DNA of 64,000 bases from Trichlorobacter ammonificans (GTDB lineage: Bacteria; Desulfobacterota; Desulfuromonadia; Geobacterales; Pseudopelobacteraceae). The stretch spans positions 310,001 to 374,000 of the forward strand of contig NZ_OW150024.1 in assembly GCF_933509905.1 (NCBI RefSeq), given 5' to 3'. The translations under genes were made by a program, and so were the position numbers. Each line of letters begins with the position of its first letter. Position 1 is the first letter of the stretch. Positions 8,261 to 16,073 of this stretch are shown here, one piece after another. The notes beneath the pieces are model-generated. The model saw only the letters and a program-made list of their open reading frames with translations. It was not told the DNA's origin and did no database searches.

Positions 8261-8752
8261 ATGAACAGCATGCCGGAACATACCGCGACACGGGTCGTGC
8301 GGGAGATCGAACGGCTCAAGCGCCGGGTCGTCTGGGCCGAGCGGGCCGGAAAAGAGCCGGAGCGGCAGATCGCGTTCCTGTACCGGGCAGCCGACCGGTT
8401 CGGCAGCCGCCTGTTTGCCCAGAGCTTCTGCCGGACCGAAGCGGGGGGCAGCGGCTGCGCCACCGGTTCCTGCTGTTGCTGTCGTCCCGACGTGTTTGCC
8501 TGGGAGCGGACGATCCTGGACCTGCTGCCGCAGCAACGGGACAACAACGGTTTCTGTCCCTTTTTCAATCAGGTCAGGCGGAACTGCGGCATCTACGGCA
8601 TGCGCCCCTTTGCCTGCCGGATCTACTACAATGTCGCAGCCTCCCGCCACTCCTGCCGGAACCCCGCTGAAGTGATGCTGGGGCTCTTCGCGTTTCTCAA
8701 ACCCCATCTGGAGCGGATCATCGGTCCGTACCAGGGGGGCTACGGCGGCTGA
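8261..8752 (+). CDS. YkgJ-type cysteine-cluster protein
   Basis: A 163-residue cytoplasmic protein of the YkgJ type (putative zinc- or iron-binding Cys-cluster family). Cysteines cluster in CATGSCCCCRPD near residue 70, CPFFNQVRRNCGIYGMRPFACR near residue 105-125, and one more at SCRN. The second block matches the family consensus in which a Cys and an R-P-x-x-C-R segment ligate metal. Function is unknown. I place the start at the ATG at 8261; an in-frame TTG at 8225 and an ATG at 8270 are alternatives because no clear ribosome site decides between them. Confidence 0.75.
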   Translation: MNSMPEHTATRVVREIERLKRRVVWAERAGKEPERQIAFLYRAADRFGSRLFAQSFCRTEAGGSGCATGSCCCCRPDVFAWERTILDLLPQQRDNNGFCPFFNQVRRNCGIYGMRPFACRIYYNVAASRHSCRNPAEVMLGLFAFLKPHLERIIGPYQGGYGG

Positions 8753-8791
8753 TGTTTGCTGACGTCTTCTGGTCTGAAAGGTGCCGTACGA

Positions 8792-9415
8792 ATGTTTGAC
8801 GCGCTGTTCTGGGATAACGACGGGGTGCTGATGGAGACCGAGCACCTCTACTACCGGGCCAATGCCGCGGCCCTGGCCGACGTGGGGGTGGAGCTGACCC
8901 TTGACGACTTCCGCCGCATCTCCCTGCGCCGGGGAGAGAGTGTGCTTGCCCTGGCCGGCGGTGACGGGACGGAACTGCGCCGGCGCCGCGACGAAATCTA
9001 CTTCCGGCTGCTGGGTGAAGAGGCGCGGGTGATCAGCGGGGTGCGGGACACCCTGGAGCAGCTCCACGGCCGGTTTGCCATGGCCATTGTCACCAGCTGC
9101 CGGCGGGAGCATTTTGTGCAGATGCACCGGGAGAGCGGCCTGCTGGATTATTTTGACTTCATCCTCACCCGCGAGGACTACGCGGTCTCCAAGCCGGACC
9201 CGGAGCCGTACCGCACCGCCTGCATCCGGGCCGGGATTCATCCGGCCCGCTGCCTGGCCATCGAGGATTCGGAGCGGGGGGTGGTTTCCGCCGCCCGCGC
9301 CGGGCTGTGCGTGGCGGCGATTCCCGGTGAACTGAACCGCGGCGGCGATTTCAGCGCTGCCCGCTGGCTGTTGCAGGAAATAGGCGAGCTGCCGGCGCTG
9401 CTGGGTCCCGGTTAG
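8792..9415 (+). CDS. HAD-superfamily hydrolase, beta-phosphoglucomutase-like
   Basis: A 207-residue HAD phosphatase of the subclass with a four-helix cap. Motif I is FWDNDGVL (nucleophile D8, acid D10), motif II the Thr/Ser in IVTSCRRE, motif III the Lys of VSKPDPEPY, and motif IV the acidic pair in AIEDSERGV. The layout is that of phosphoglycolate phosphatase or beta-phosphoglucomutase-like enzymes, which act on small phosphorylated metabolites. The start at 8792 is chosen because AAGGTG lies 8 bases upstream. Substrate cannot be told from the sequence. A bidirectional-type hairpin follows. Confidence 0.82.
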   Translation: MFDALFWDNDGVLMETEHLYYRANAAALADVGVELTLDDFRRISLRRGESVLALAGGDGTELRRRRDEIYFRLLGEEARVISGVRDTLEQLHGRFAMAIVTSCRREHFVQMHRESGLLDYFDFILTREDYAVSKPDPEPYRTACIRAGIHPARCLAIEDSERGVVSAARAGLCVAAIPGELNRGGDFSAARWLLQEIGELPALLGPG

Positions 9416-9452
9416 CGGGGCTGCGGGAGAGTGCCGCCGGGTGCGGGCACAA

Positions 9453-9492
9453 GAAAGGGCCGGTCCGTTTCCGTGAAACAGCCGGCCCTTTC
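9453..9492. terminator. Bidirectional hairpin between HAD gene and uraA
   Basis: GAAAGGGCCGG (9453-9463) pairs perfectly with CCGGCCCTTTC (9482-9492). It lies between the convergent HAD and uraA genes and can serve both. The T-tracts on either side are short. Confidence 0.6.
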
Positions 9493-9509
9493 GACTGCCT
9501 GCGGCGTGT

Positions 9510-10763
9510 TCAGTGTGCGGTGCTCCGGCCTTCCTCCTCCTCCCGTTCCCCGGCGGGAAGAATCTGGTTGAGCAGCACCGCCAGCACGCCGCAGAGGCTG
9601 ATCCCCTGCAGGCTGAAGCTGCCGATGGTGAGCCCCAGGCCGCCGATGCCGGTGACCAGGGTGACGGAGACGATGCAGAGGTTGCGCGGCTTCATCAGGT
9701 CCACCCTGCCGTCGATGATGGTTTTCAGGCCGATGCCGGCGATGGAGCCGAAGAGCAGGATCATGATGCCGCCCATGACCGGCAGCGGGATCGTCTGCAG
9801 CAGGGCGCCGAATTTGCCGACAAAGGCCATCATGATGGCGAAGCAGGCGGCCCAGGTCATCACGACCGGGTTGTAGTTGCGGGTGAGCATGACCGCACCG
9901 GTCACTTCGCCGTAGGTGGTGACCGGCGGACCGCCGAAGAGACCAACGACGCTGACCGCCAGGCCGTCTCCCAGCAGGGTGCGGTGCAGTCCGGGCTGTT
10001 CGGTGTAGTCGCGGCCGACCACGGAACCGATGGCCAGGATGCCGCCGACATGCTCCACCACCGGAGCGATGGCCACCGGGATCATGAAAAGGATGGCCGC
10101 CAGGTTGAATTCGGGGCGGCCGAACTGCGGTACCGCCAGCCAGGGAGCGTTGAGCACGCTGCTGAAGTCAACCAGGCCGAGAGCGAGCGAGGTGCCGTAG
10201 CCCACCGCCACCCCCACCAGGATCGGAACCAGCTTGAGCAGGCCGCGGGCATGGATGGCGGTCAGCATGGTTGCGGTCAGGGAGATGGCGGCCACGGCCA
10301 GGGCGGTGCCGTGGGGCACGACCTGGCTGTCCCCCGCCTTGCCGGTGGCCATGTTGACGGCCACCTGGGCGAGCCCCAGGCCGATGACCATGACCACCGG
10401 GCCGATGACCACCGGCGGCAGCAGGCGATGGATGAAATCGACCCCGCGCCACTTGACGAGGCCGGCGGCCACGTAATAGAAGAAACTGGCGGCGGCCAGG
10501 GCGCCGATGGTTGCCGGCATCCCCCAGGTTTTCACGGCATAGATCACCGGCGCGATAAAGGCGAAGGAGGAGCCGAGGTAGATCGGCACCTGCCGTTTGG
10601 TGCAGAGCTGGAAGATTAGGGTGCCGATCCCCGCCCCCAGCAGGGCCAGGCTGGGGTTGAGGCCGGTCAGCAGGGGAACGAGGACGGTGGCGCCGAAGGC
10701 GACGAAGAGAATCTGGGCGCCGGCAAGGGCGGTGCGCCAGACCGGATCGGGCGTGCTGGTCAT
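9510..10763 (-). CDS. uraA: Uracil permease (NCS2 family)
   Basis: A 417-residue inner-membrane nucleobase symporter of the NCS2/NAT family with about 14 hydrophobic segments. Signature pieces are AFGATVLVPLLTGLNPSLAL at the N-terminus, VYLGSS-like PIYLGSSFAF, the substrate-site Glu in PVVEHVGG, and GGPPVTTYGEVTGAVMLTRN. UraA imports uracil with protons. It is 12 bases downstream of upp on the same strand, so uptake and conversion of uracil to UMP are co-expressed, the usual pyrimidine salvage pair. It has a charged C-terminal tail (GEREEEEGRS). Confidence 0.92.
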   Translation of the reverse strand: MTSTPDPVWRTALAGAQILFVAFGATVLVPLLTGLNPSLALLGAGIGTLIFQLCTKRQVPIYLGSSFAFIAPVIYAVKTWGMPATIGALAAASFFYYVAAGLVKWRGVDFIHRLLPPVVIGPVVMVIGLGLAQVAVNMATGKAGDSQVVPHGTALAVAAISLTATMLTAIHARGLLKLVPILVGVAVGYGTSLALGLVDFSSVLNAPWLAVPQFGRPEFNLAAILFMIPVAIAPVVEHVGGILAIGSVVGRDYTEQPGLHRTLLGDGLAVSVVGLFGGPPVTTYGEVTGAVMLTRNYNPVVMTWAACFAIMMAFVGKFGALLQTIPLPVMGGIMILLFGSIAGIGLKTIIDGRVDLMKPRNLCIVSVTLVTGIGGLGLTIGSFSLQGISLCGVLAVLLNQILPAGEREEEEGRSTAH

Positions 10764-10775
10764 GGTTCGGGGCTC

Positions 10776-11402
10776 CTATTTCGTGCCGAAGATTTTATCC
10801 CCGGCATCGCCGAGCCCGGGAAGAATGTAGCCGCGTTCGTTGAGCCGTTCGTCGATGGAGGCAACGTAAATCTCCACGTCGGGATGGGCGCTGGTAATCC
10901 GCTCGATCCCCTCGGGGACGGCGACCAGGAAGAGTCCCTTGATCCGTTGGCAGCCGGTCTCCTTGAGCATCTCGATGGTTGCCAGCAGCGAACCGCCGGT
11001 GGCGAGCATCGGGTCGATGATCAGGGCGGTGCGCTCCTCCATGCCGGTGGCGAATTTTTCGTAGTAGGAGACCGGTTCCAGCGTCTCCTCGTTGCGGTAG
11101 AGTCCCACCACGCTGACCCGGGCGCTGGGGATCATGTCCAGGACGCCGTTCATCATCCCCAGGCCGGCACGCAGGATCGGCACTACCGTGATCTTCTTCC
11201 CCTTGATCTGCCGGACCTCGACCGGCCCGGCCCAGCCGGTGACGGTGATGGTCTCGGTCTCCAGGTCCTTGGTTGCCTCGTAGGTCAGCAGCCGCGCGAT
11301 TTCGGAGGCCAGTTCGCGGCACTGCTTGGTGCTCAGATCCGCTTTGCGCAGCAGACCGATTTTATGCTGGATCAGGGGGTGCTTGACTTCGTAGACGGCC
11401 AC
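10776..11402 (-). CDS. upp: Uracil phosphoribosyltransferase
   Basis: A 208-residue enzyme, the usual length for Upp, which makes UMP from uracil and PRPP. The PRPP-binding loop is [17 protein letters not shown] and the uracil-binding region is near the C-terminus ([21 protein letters not shown]). The opening [17 protein letters not shown] is characteristic. It is the first gene of the upp-uraA operon, with a clear promoter about 40 bases upstream. Confidence 0.95.
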   Translation of the reverse strand: MAVYEVKHPLIQHKIGLLRKADLSTKQCRELASEIARLLTYEATKDLETETITVTGWAGPVEVRQIKGKKITVVPILRAGLGMMNGVLDMIPSARVSVVGLYRNEETLEPVSYYEKFATGMEERTALIIDPMLATGGSLLATIEMLKETGCQRIKGLFLVAVPEGIERITSAHPDVEIYVASIDERLNERGYILPGLGDAGDKIFGTK

Positions 11403-11444
11403 GGTGCGGCTCCTCCGGCGGGTGGGGTGGGTGGTGAAGCGAAG

Positions 11445-11473
11445 AAAATACAGGCCAACGAGCCACAGGTCAA
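11445..11473 (-). promoter_or_regulatory. Sigma-70-like promoter of upp-uraA
   Basis: On the minus strand, TTGACC (plus-strand 11468-11473), a 17-base spacer and TATTTT (11445-11450). Transcription would start near 11438, about 36 bases before the upp start codon. Confidence 0.6.
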
Positions 11474-11611
11474 GAGGCTGCAGGCAGGAGCGGGCCGGGG
11501 ACAGTCAGTGCCGTACCCCGGCCGGGCAGCGCTGCCGCTTTCGGTGCCGTGGCGCACGGGAATGCGGTACACCTGTTCGTTATCCGGTCAGGGAAGGGAG
11601 TACGCGGGAAG

Positions 11612-12124
11612 ATGAAAATTCAGACGGTCGGCATCGAGCAGCGTCCCAAGGTATACGCCCTGTTGGAGCGGGCGTTTCCCGGCAGCAGCTATGAGGTGAC
11701 GCTGGTGCGGCAGCTCCACGGAAACGGCACGCCGCTCCACGAATGGGTCTGCATCCAGAGCGGCAGGGTGATCGCCTACCTTGCCTTTACCAACGCCTAC
11801 CACGGCAGGGAGGTGTGCGGGCTGCACCTGGCGCCCATGGCGGTGGCACCGGATTTTCAGCGCCGGGGGGTGGGGTCGGAGTTGCTGCGCTTTGCCCTGC
11901 GCCAGGAGGCGATCAGGAATCAGCCGCTGTTCGTGCTGGGGGAGCCGGACTACTACCGGCGGTTCGGTTTTGAACCCTGCAAGCAGCCGCTCTGCCCCTT
12001 TGACAACAACAACGCCCACTTCATGAGCATGCGCAGCGATCCGGCCTCCGCTTTCACGGTGGGGTACGAACCGGCGTTTAGAAGCGGTACGTCGCTGCAG
12101 AAGCGCCGGCGGCGTCCGCGCTGA
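11612..12124 (+). CDS. GNAT N-acetyltransferase, YhbS-like
   Basis: A 170-residue GNAT-fold acetyltransferase resembling YhbS (COG3153). The acetyl-CoA binding loop is PDFQRRGVGSELLRFAL, preceded by the beta-4 strand LHLAPMAV, and a late FVLGEPDYYRRFGFEPC segment is typical of this subgroup. It transfers acetyl from acetyl-CoA to an amine; the acceptor is unknown. The ATG at 11612 has AAGGGAG upstream and gives a family-like N-terminus; an in-frame GTG at 11549 is less likely. Confidence 0.82.
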   Translation: MKIQTVGIEQRPKVYALLERAFPGSSYEVTLVRQLHGNGTPLHEWVCIQSGRVIAYLAFTNAYHGREVCGLHLAPMAVAPDFQRRGVGSELLRFALRQEAIRNQPLFVLGEPDYYRRFGFEPCKQPLCPFDNNNAHFMSMRSDPASAFTVGYEPAFRSGTSLQKRRRRPR

Positions 12125-12150
12125 CGGGGCTGTGCCGGCCGGTTTCCCGG

Positions 12151-12738
12151 TCAGCGCCGTCGCACCAGAACGAGCCCGGCTAGGCCGACGCCGAGCAAGA
12201 GCAGGCTGGAGGGTTCCGGGACCGGTGCGGCATCGGCGTAGAGCAGCGTGGTGACTGCCGGCCTGCCGCTGTCCATGCTTTCGGATACCGCCAGGTAGAC
12301 GCCCTGGATGAGGTAGTCGTCAAGACGGGGGTTGGACACCACCTGGTGCCGGATGACGCTCCCCTGGCTGAAGCCGTAGATGACCGGCAGCAGCGTGCCG
12401 AACTGCCGCGCCTCCTCCGTGGTGAAGGGATAGCCGGTGATGGTACGGATGAAATAGTCGCCGGAGTCGCTGCCCGGAGGAAGCGGGGGGCCGGACCAGT
12501 AGGCAAGGGTCCTGCCGACATCGGCGGCATGGACCCTGAACATGACGAAATAATCCATATCGCCGATGCCTACCGTAAAATAGCCGGGCTGGTTGTCCGG
12601 TGCCGACGCAAACAGTTCCTGGCCGGCAGCCTCCGCAGCGGCGGAAACGTCGTATTCGGCGATGACTATCCGGGTTGCCGCCGCCGGGGCCGGCAGTACG
12701 CAGAGCAGTAGTGCGAGCGCGAGAAACAGTCCTTTCAT
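12151..12738 (-). CDS. PEP-CTERM sorting-signal protein
   Basis: A 195-residue exported protein. It has an N-terminal signal peptide (MKGLFLALALLLCVLPAPAA) and ends in a PEP-CTERM signal: VPEPSSLLLLG, a hydrophobic helix, then VRRR. Exosortase recognises this signal, removes it, and the product usually becomes part of the extracellular or exopolysaccharide-associated material. The middle part has no recognised domain. The start has a good ribosome site (AGGGGGATCAC). It is a single gene behind a probable sigma-54 promoter at 12792-12807. No exosortase or PrsK/PrsR gene is in the window. Confidence 0.85.
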   Translation of the reverse strand: MKGLFLALALLLCVLPAPAAATRIVIAEYDVSAAAEAAGQELFASAPDNQPGYFTVGIGDMDYFVMFRVHAADVGRTLAYWSGPPLPPGSDSGDYFIRTITGYPFTTEEARQFGTLLPVIYGFSQGSVIRHQVVSNPRLDDYLIQGVYLAVSESMDSGRPAVTTLLYADAAPVPEPSSLLLLGVGLAGLVLVRRR

Positions 12739-12791
12739 GTGATCCCCCTCCCCTGCCGCAGATGGCATGGCGTCTGTTCGGATGACGTAGC

Positions 12792-12807
12792 TGCAGCCTG
12801 CATGCCA
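12792..12807 (-). promoter_or_regulatory. Sigma-54-type promoter of the PEP-CTERM gene
   Basis: The minus strand reads TGGCATGCAGGCTGCA. Against the sigma-54 consensus TGGCAC-N5-TTGCA it keeps the invariant GG and GC with the correct spacing and differs at two positions. Transcription would start near 12781, 43 bases before the ATG. Two tandem GTAAACT heptamers at 12886-12899 lie about 90 bases further upstream, where an enhancer-binding protein could sit. Confidence 0.6.
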
Positions 12808-13029
12808 CGAGGGTGACCGCTGCCAACTGCCTGATCTGGCGAGATAAACGCAGGTCTGCCTATCCTCGCTGCAGACGCCGGCGACGTAAACTGTAAACTG
12901 TCCGGACGGAGCTGACGGGTTTATCGACGCTTGCATGTCACAAAGGTTCTTTTCCTTTCTGGTCCGCGGCGGTAAGCTGCTTCTGCGGCCGATGTCCCTC
13001 ATTTCCAACCGACCGCAGCGGGAGCGACC

Positions 13030-14016
13030 ATGCAGACGAGCAGCCATCCCTTTCAGAACCTGACCCCCGATTTGATCATGGACGCCGTGGAAAGCCAGGG
13101 GTTCCGCTGCGACTGTCGCAACCTGGCCCTGAACAGCTACGAAAACCGGGTCTACCTGGTGGGGATCGAGGAAGAACGGCCGCTGATCGCCAAATTTTAC
13201 CGTCCCGGCCGCTGGAGCGACGAGCAGATTGTCGAGGAGCACCGGTTCTGCCGGGAGCTGGCCGATCACGAGCTGCCGGTGGTGGCTCCCTGGTGCGCCG
13301 CTGCGGGCGAAAGTCTGTTCAGGTACTGCGGCTTCAGTTTCGCTCTCTATCCGCAACAGGGGGGGCATGCGCCGGAGTTCGACAATCTGGACAACCTGCT
13401 GATCCTGGGACGGATACTGGGGCGGATGCACCGCATCGGCGGGGTGGCCGCCTTCCGGCATCGGCCCGCTCTTGACAGCACGAGTTTCGGCTACGAGAGC
13501 GTGGAGCTGATCCGTGAGCATTTCATCCCGGCGGAGTATCGCGACAGTTACACCTCCCTGACCGGCCAGCTCCTTGAGAAGATCGACCGGCGGCTGGCGG
13601 AGGCGGGGCCGGTTCGTTCCATCCGCGTTCATGGCGACTGCCACAGCGGCAACATCCTCTGGCGTGACAATGCCCCTCATTTTGTCGATTTCGACGATGC
13701 CCGCATGGCTCCGGCGGTGCAGGATCTCTGGATGATGCTCTCCGGCGACCGCCGTCGCCGTCTGGCTCAGCTTGATACCCTGCTGGAGGGGTATGGCGAG
13801 TTTCATGACTTCGATCCGGCGGAGCTGCGGCTGATCGAGCCGCTGCGCACCCTGCGCATGCTGCACTACAGTGCCTGGCTGGCCCGGCGCTGGGACGATC
13901 CGGTCTTTCCGGCCACCTTTCCCTGGTTCAACACCGTGCGCTACTGGGGGGAGCATATTCTGGAACTGCGTGAGCAGCTGGCCGCCCTGGACGAACCTCC
14001 CCTGGCAGTGCATTGA
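13030..14016 (+). CDS. srkA: Stress response kinase A (YihE/SrkA family)
   Basis: A 328-residue kinase of the choline/aminoglycoside-kinase-like fold. The N-terminus (HPFQNLTPDLIMDAVESQGF) and the YENRVYLVGIEEERPLIAKFYRP lysine block match SrkA (YihE). The catalytic loop is VHGDCHSGNILW and the metal-binding Asp is in FVDFDDARMAP. SrkA is a cytoplasmic Ser/Thr kinase reported to protect cells under envelope and oxidative stress. The length equals that of the E. coli protein. The start has a purine-rich GGGAGCGACC upstream. Confidence 0.92.
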   Translation: MQTSSHPFQNLTPDLIMDAVESQGFRCDCRNLALNSYENRVYLVGIEEERPLIAKFYRPGRWSDEQIVEEHRFCRELADHELPVVAPWCAAAGESLFRYCGFSFALYPQQGGHAPEFDNLDNLLILGRILGRMHRIGGVAAFRHRPALDSTSFGYESVELIREHFIPAEYRDSYTSLTGQLLEKIDRRLAEAGPVRSIRVHGDCHSGNILWRDNAPHFVDFDDARMAPAVQDLWMMLSGDRRRRLAQLDTLLEGYGEFHDFDPAELRLIEPLRTLRMLHYSAWLARRWDDPVFPATFPWFNTVRYWGEHILELREQLAALDEPPLAVH

Positions 14017-14042
14017 GCGGAATGCGCGAGCGACAAGGGGCG

Positions 14043-14071
14043 TTGACATCCCCGCCCGCAGCCGGTATATC
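14043..14071 (+). promoter_or_regulatory. Near-consensus sigma-70 promoter abutting an ATG
   Basis: TTGACA (14043-14048), a 17-base spacer and TATATC (14066-14071). The predicted transcription start, about 7 bases downstream, coincides with the ATG at 14078. The next gene also lacks a ribosome site, so the message may be leaderless. Confidence 0.6.
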
Positions 14072-14077
14072 ACCCCC

Positions 14078-14983
14078 ATGAAACGATGCCTGCCCCTACT
14101 GCTACCGCTGTTGCTGCTGTGCAGCGCACCGGTCCTGGCCACCGAGGAATACGCCGGCCGCACCGGTAAGAGCTGTGCCGCCTGCCACGTCGATCCGGCC
14201 GGCGGCGGTGAATTGACGGCAGAAGGCACGGCCTTTGCCACCTCCCTTGGCAGCGAAGCGTCCCGCCCCGCCCTGTCGCCTGCCGCCAGGGGCCTGCGCT
14301 TCGTTGCCGGTTATCTGCACCTGCTTACCGCCATCCTCTGGTTCGGCACCATCCTCTATGTCCACTTGGTGCTCAAACCGGCCTACGCCTCCAGCGGCCT
14401 GCCCCGCGGCGAGCTGCGGGTGGGTATCGCCTCCATGGCCGTCATGGGGATCACCGGCATCATCCTTACCACCTTCCGGGTCGCCTCCCCGGAGCTTCTG
14501 CTGCACTCCCGCTTCGGTGTTCTGTTGCTGGTCAAGATTTCCCTCTACCTGGTGATGGTCACGTCGGCGACCTTCGTGATCACGGTGATCGGCCCCCGCC
14601 TGCGCAGAAAGCGGACGGAGGAGGCTGTGCTGGTGACCAGCGGCGAGATGAGTATCGAAGAGTTGTCCCGTTGCGACGGTGCGGAAGGGCGCCCGGCTCT
14701 CTTCGCCTTCAACGGCACCATCTATGATGCGACCGCCAGCCGTCTCTGGAAGCAGGGAAATCACATGGGGCGTCACCAGGCCGGCAGCGACCTGACCGAA
14801 GTGCTCTCCCAGGCCCCCCACGGTACCGAGCAGGTGGAGCGGCTGCCGGCAGTGGGACGCCTGGTGCCCGGCCTGACGCGGCCGGCACCGTTGCACGAGC
14901 GGGTCTTCTTCTTCATGGCCTACATGAATCTGGCAATCGTCTTCCTGATCGTGCTGATCCTGGCGCTCTGGCGCTGGTGGTAG
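14078..14983 (+). CDS. Membrane haem protein: CxxCH + CopD-like + cytochrome b5-like domains
   Basis: A 301-residue protein with four parts. A signal peptide (residues 1-21) is followed by a periplasmic CxxCH haem c site (residues 33-37, CAACH). Residues 75-172 hold a CopD-like membrane bundle of about four helices with His residues (GYLHLLTAILWFGT, LYVHLVLKPAY). Residues 192-260 match a cytochrome b5-like haem or steroid-binding domain (EELSRCDG, YDATASRLW, GNHMGRHQAGSDL, QAPHG), with likely ligands H229, H233 and H248. A last membrane helix ends the chain. The layout suggests electron transfer across the inner membrane. Its partners are unknown. No ribosome site is visible at the start. Confidence 0.78.
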   Translation: MKRCLPLLLPLLLLCSAPVLATEEYAGRTGKSCAACHVDPAGGGELTAEGTAFATSLGSEASRPALSPAARGLRFVAGYLHLLTAILWFGTILYVHLVLKPAYASSGLPRGELRVGIASMAVMGITGIILTTFRVASPELLLHSRFGVLLLVKISLYLVMVTSATFVITVIGPRLRRKRTEEAVLVTSGEMSIEELSRCDGAEGRPALFAFNGTIYDATASRLWKQGNHMGRHQAGSDLTEVLSQAPHGTEQVERLPAVGRLVPGLTRPAPLHERVFFFMAYMNLAIVFLIVLILALWRWW

Positions 14984-15049
14984 GGACGGCTCCCCGTCCG
15001 CGCTCCTCCTGGAACGCTGGCACTCCCAGAACCGTGCGGTCCTGGTCCC

Positions 15050-15078
15050 TTGACCGTTGCGGCCGCTTCGCGTAGTCT
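15050..15078 (+). promoter_or_regulatory. Possible sigma-70 promoter of the hemerythrin gene
   Basis: TTGACC (15050-15055), a 17-base spacer and TAGTCT (15073-15078), about 55 bases upstream of the hemerythrin ATG. The same TTGACC-N17-TAGT pattern appears before plsC. Confidence 0.4.
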
Positions 15079-15134
15079 GCGGTTGACAGGTTCCGGCGCA
15101 CCGCCGGCAGCACTAACGCGATAACGAGGGGACC

Positions 15135-15533
15135 ATGCAGAATCTGCTTACCGCACTGAAACAGGAGCATGAGGCGTTGAAGGCCCAGGTGGCCCTGATC
15201 AAGCAGCACGGGGTGGTCACGCCTGACGGGTTTGCCGGACTGCAGCGGCTGCGCGAAATCCTGCATGCCCATGTTCTGCACGAGGATCTGGACCTCTATC
15301 CCCGTCTGGAACAGGCCGCTGTCCGGGACGACAACCTGCGGACGCTGCTCGACCGCTTTCGGGGGGAGATGCAGGAGATCACTGCCGAGGCGAACCAGTT
15401 CTACCAGCGGTACAGCGCTCCGGTTCAGTCGCTGGACTACGCCCGCGACGTGGCCCGCCTGTTCTCGCTGCTCACCAACCGGATCGTGACCGAAGAGGCG
15501 GTGCTCTATCCTTATCTGGAGAAGGCACCGTGA
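15135..15533 (+). CDS. Hemerythrin-like HHE domain protein
   Basis: A 132-residue cytoplasmic protein built from one hemerythrin-type four-helix bundle. Likely di-iron ligands are the His and Glu residues of LKQEHEALKAQ, the HAHVLHEDLDLYP block (two His plus Glu), and the late TEEAVLYPYLE. HHE proteins bind O2, NO or iron. In metal-reducing anaerobes they are thought to handle oxygen or nitric oxide, but the ligand here cannot be read. It sits 16 bases upstream of the DTW gene and is probably co-transcribed with it. The start has a GAGGGG site. Confidence 0.85.
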   Translation: MQNLLTALKQEHEALKAQVALIKQHGVVTPDGFAGLQRLREILHAHVLHEDLDLYPRLEQAAVRDDNLRTLLDRFRGEMQEITAEANQFYQRYSAPVQSLDYARDVARLFSLLTNRIVTEEAVLYPYLEKAP

Positions 15534-15549
15534 CGGCTGCCGGCAGACC

Positions 15550-16053
15550 GTGAAGTTCACCCTGCTGACCCATTTCAAGGAGTTTCCCAAACGCTCCAAC
15601 ACCGGGCGCATGGTACTGGAGGTGCTGGGGAATGCTGCCGAGCAGGTGCGCTGGGAGCGGACCCGTCCGCCGGAGCAGTTGCTCCGGGAAATCGAGGCCG
15701 GCGATGTGGCGCTGGTCTATCCCGGACGCGGCGATGAGCCGGCTGCGGACCTTTCCGGCATCAGTCAGTTCATCATCATCGACGGTACCTGGCATGAAGC
15801 CCGCCACATCCACCAGCGCAGCCCCTATCTGCAGCGGGCCCGCAGGGTTGCCCTGAAACCGGGAAAAGCGTCGCGCTACAACCTGCGCAAGAACCAGAAG
15901 GAGGCGGGGCTTTGCACTGCCGAGTGCGTGATCGAGATTCTGCGCTGCCTGGGAGAGAATGCCACGGCTGAGCGACTGGAACAGGTGTTTTTGGCGAACA
16001 TGCGACCCCGGTCGGCCATGGGCGCCGCCGGAAGCGAGCCGTTCAACGAATGA
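15550..16053 (+). CDS. DTW-domain protein (TapT-like tRNA-uridine aminocarboxypropyltransferase)
   Basis: A 167-residue protein of the DTW family. The defining D-x-T-W motif is in FIIIDGTWHEARHI, and TGRMVLEVL plus ALVYPGRGDEP represent the SAM-binding region. Characterised DTW proteins (TapT, also called YfiP) add the 3-amino-3-carboxypropyl group from SAM to uridine in tRNA. This protein is shorter than TapT (about 230 residues) and lacks its N-terminal Cys-rich segment, so activity is inferred. It begins with GTG at 15550. The stop overlaps an in-frame ATG of the next gene. Confidence 0.8.
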   Translation: MKFTLLTHFKEFPKRSNTGRMVLEVLGNAAEQVRWERTRPPEQLLREIEAGDVALVYPGRGDEPAADLSGISQFIIIDGTWHEARHIHQRSPYLQRARRVALKPGKASRYNLRKNQKEAGLCTAECVIEILRCLGENATAERLEQVFLANMRPRSAMGAAGSEPFNE

Positions 16054-16073
16054 GCATCGAAAGGGAGGGTGCC

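Noticed and set aside
12739-12960. A possible GEMM/c-di-GMP riboswitch before the PEP-CTERM gene
   Set aside because: A GGCAGCGGTCACC-like piece is present, but the conserved GGGACGCAAAGC core of the aptamer is missing. The region is better explained by a sigma-54-like promoter.
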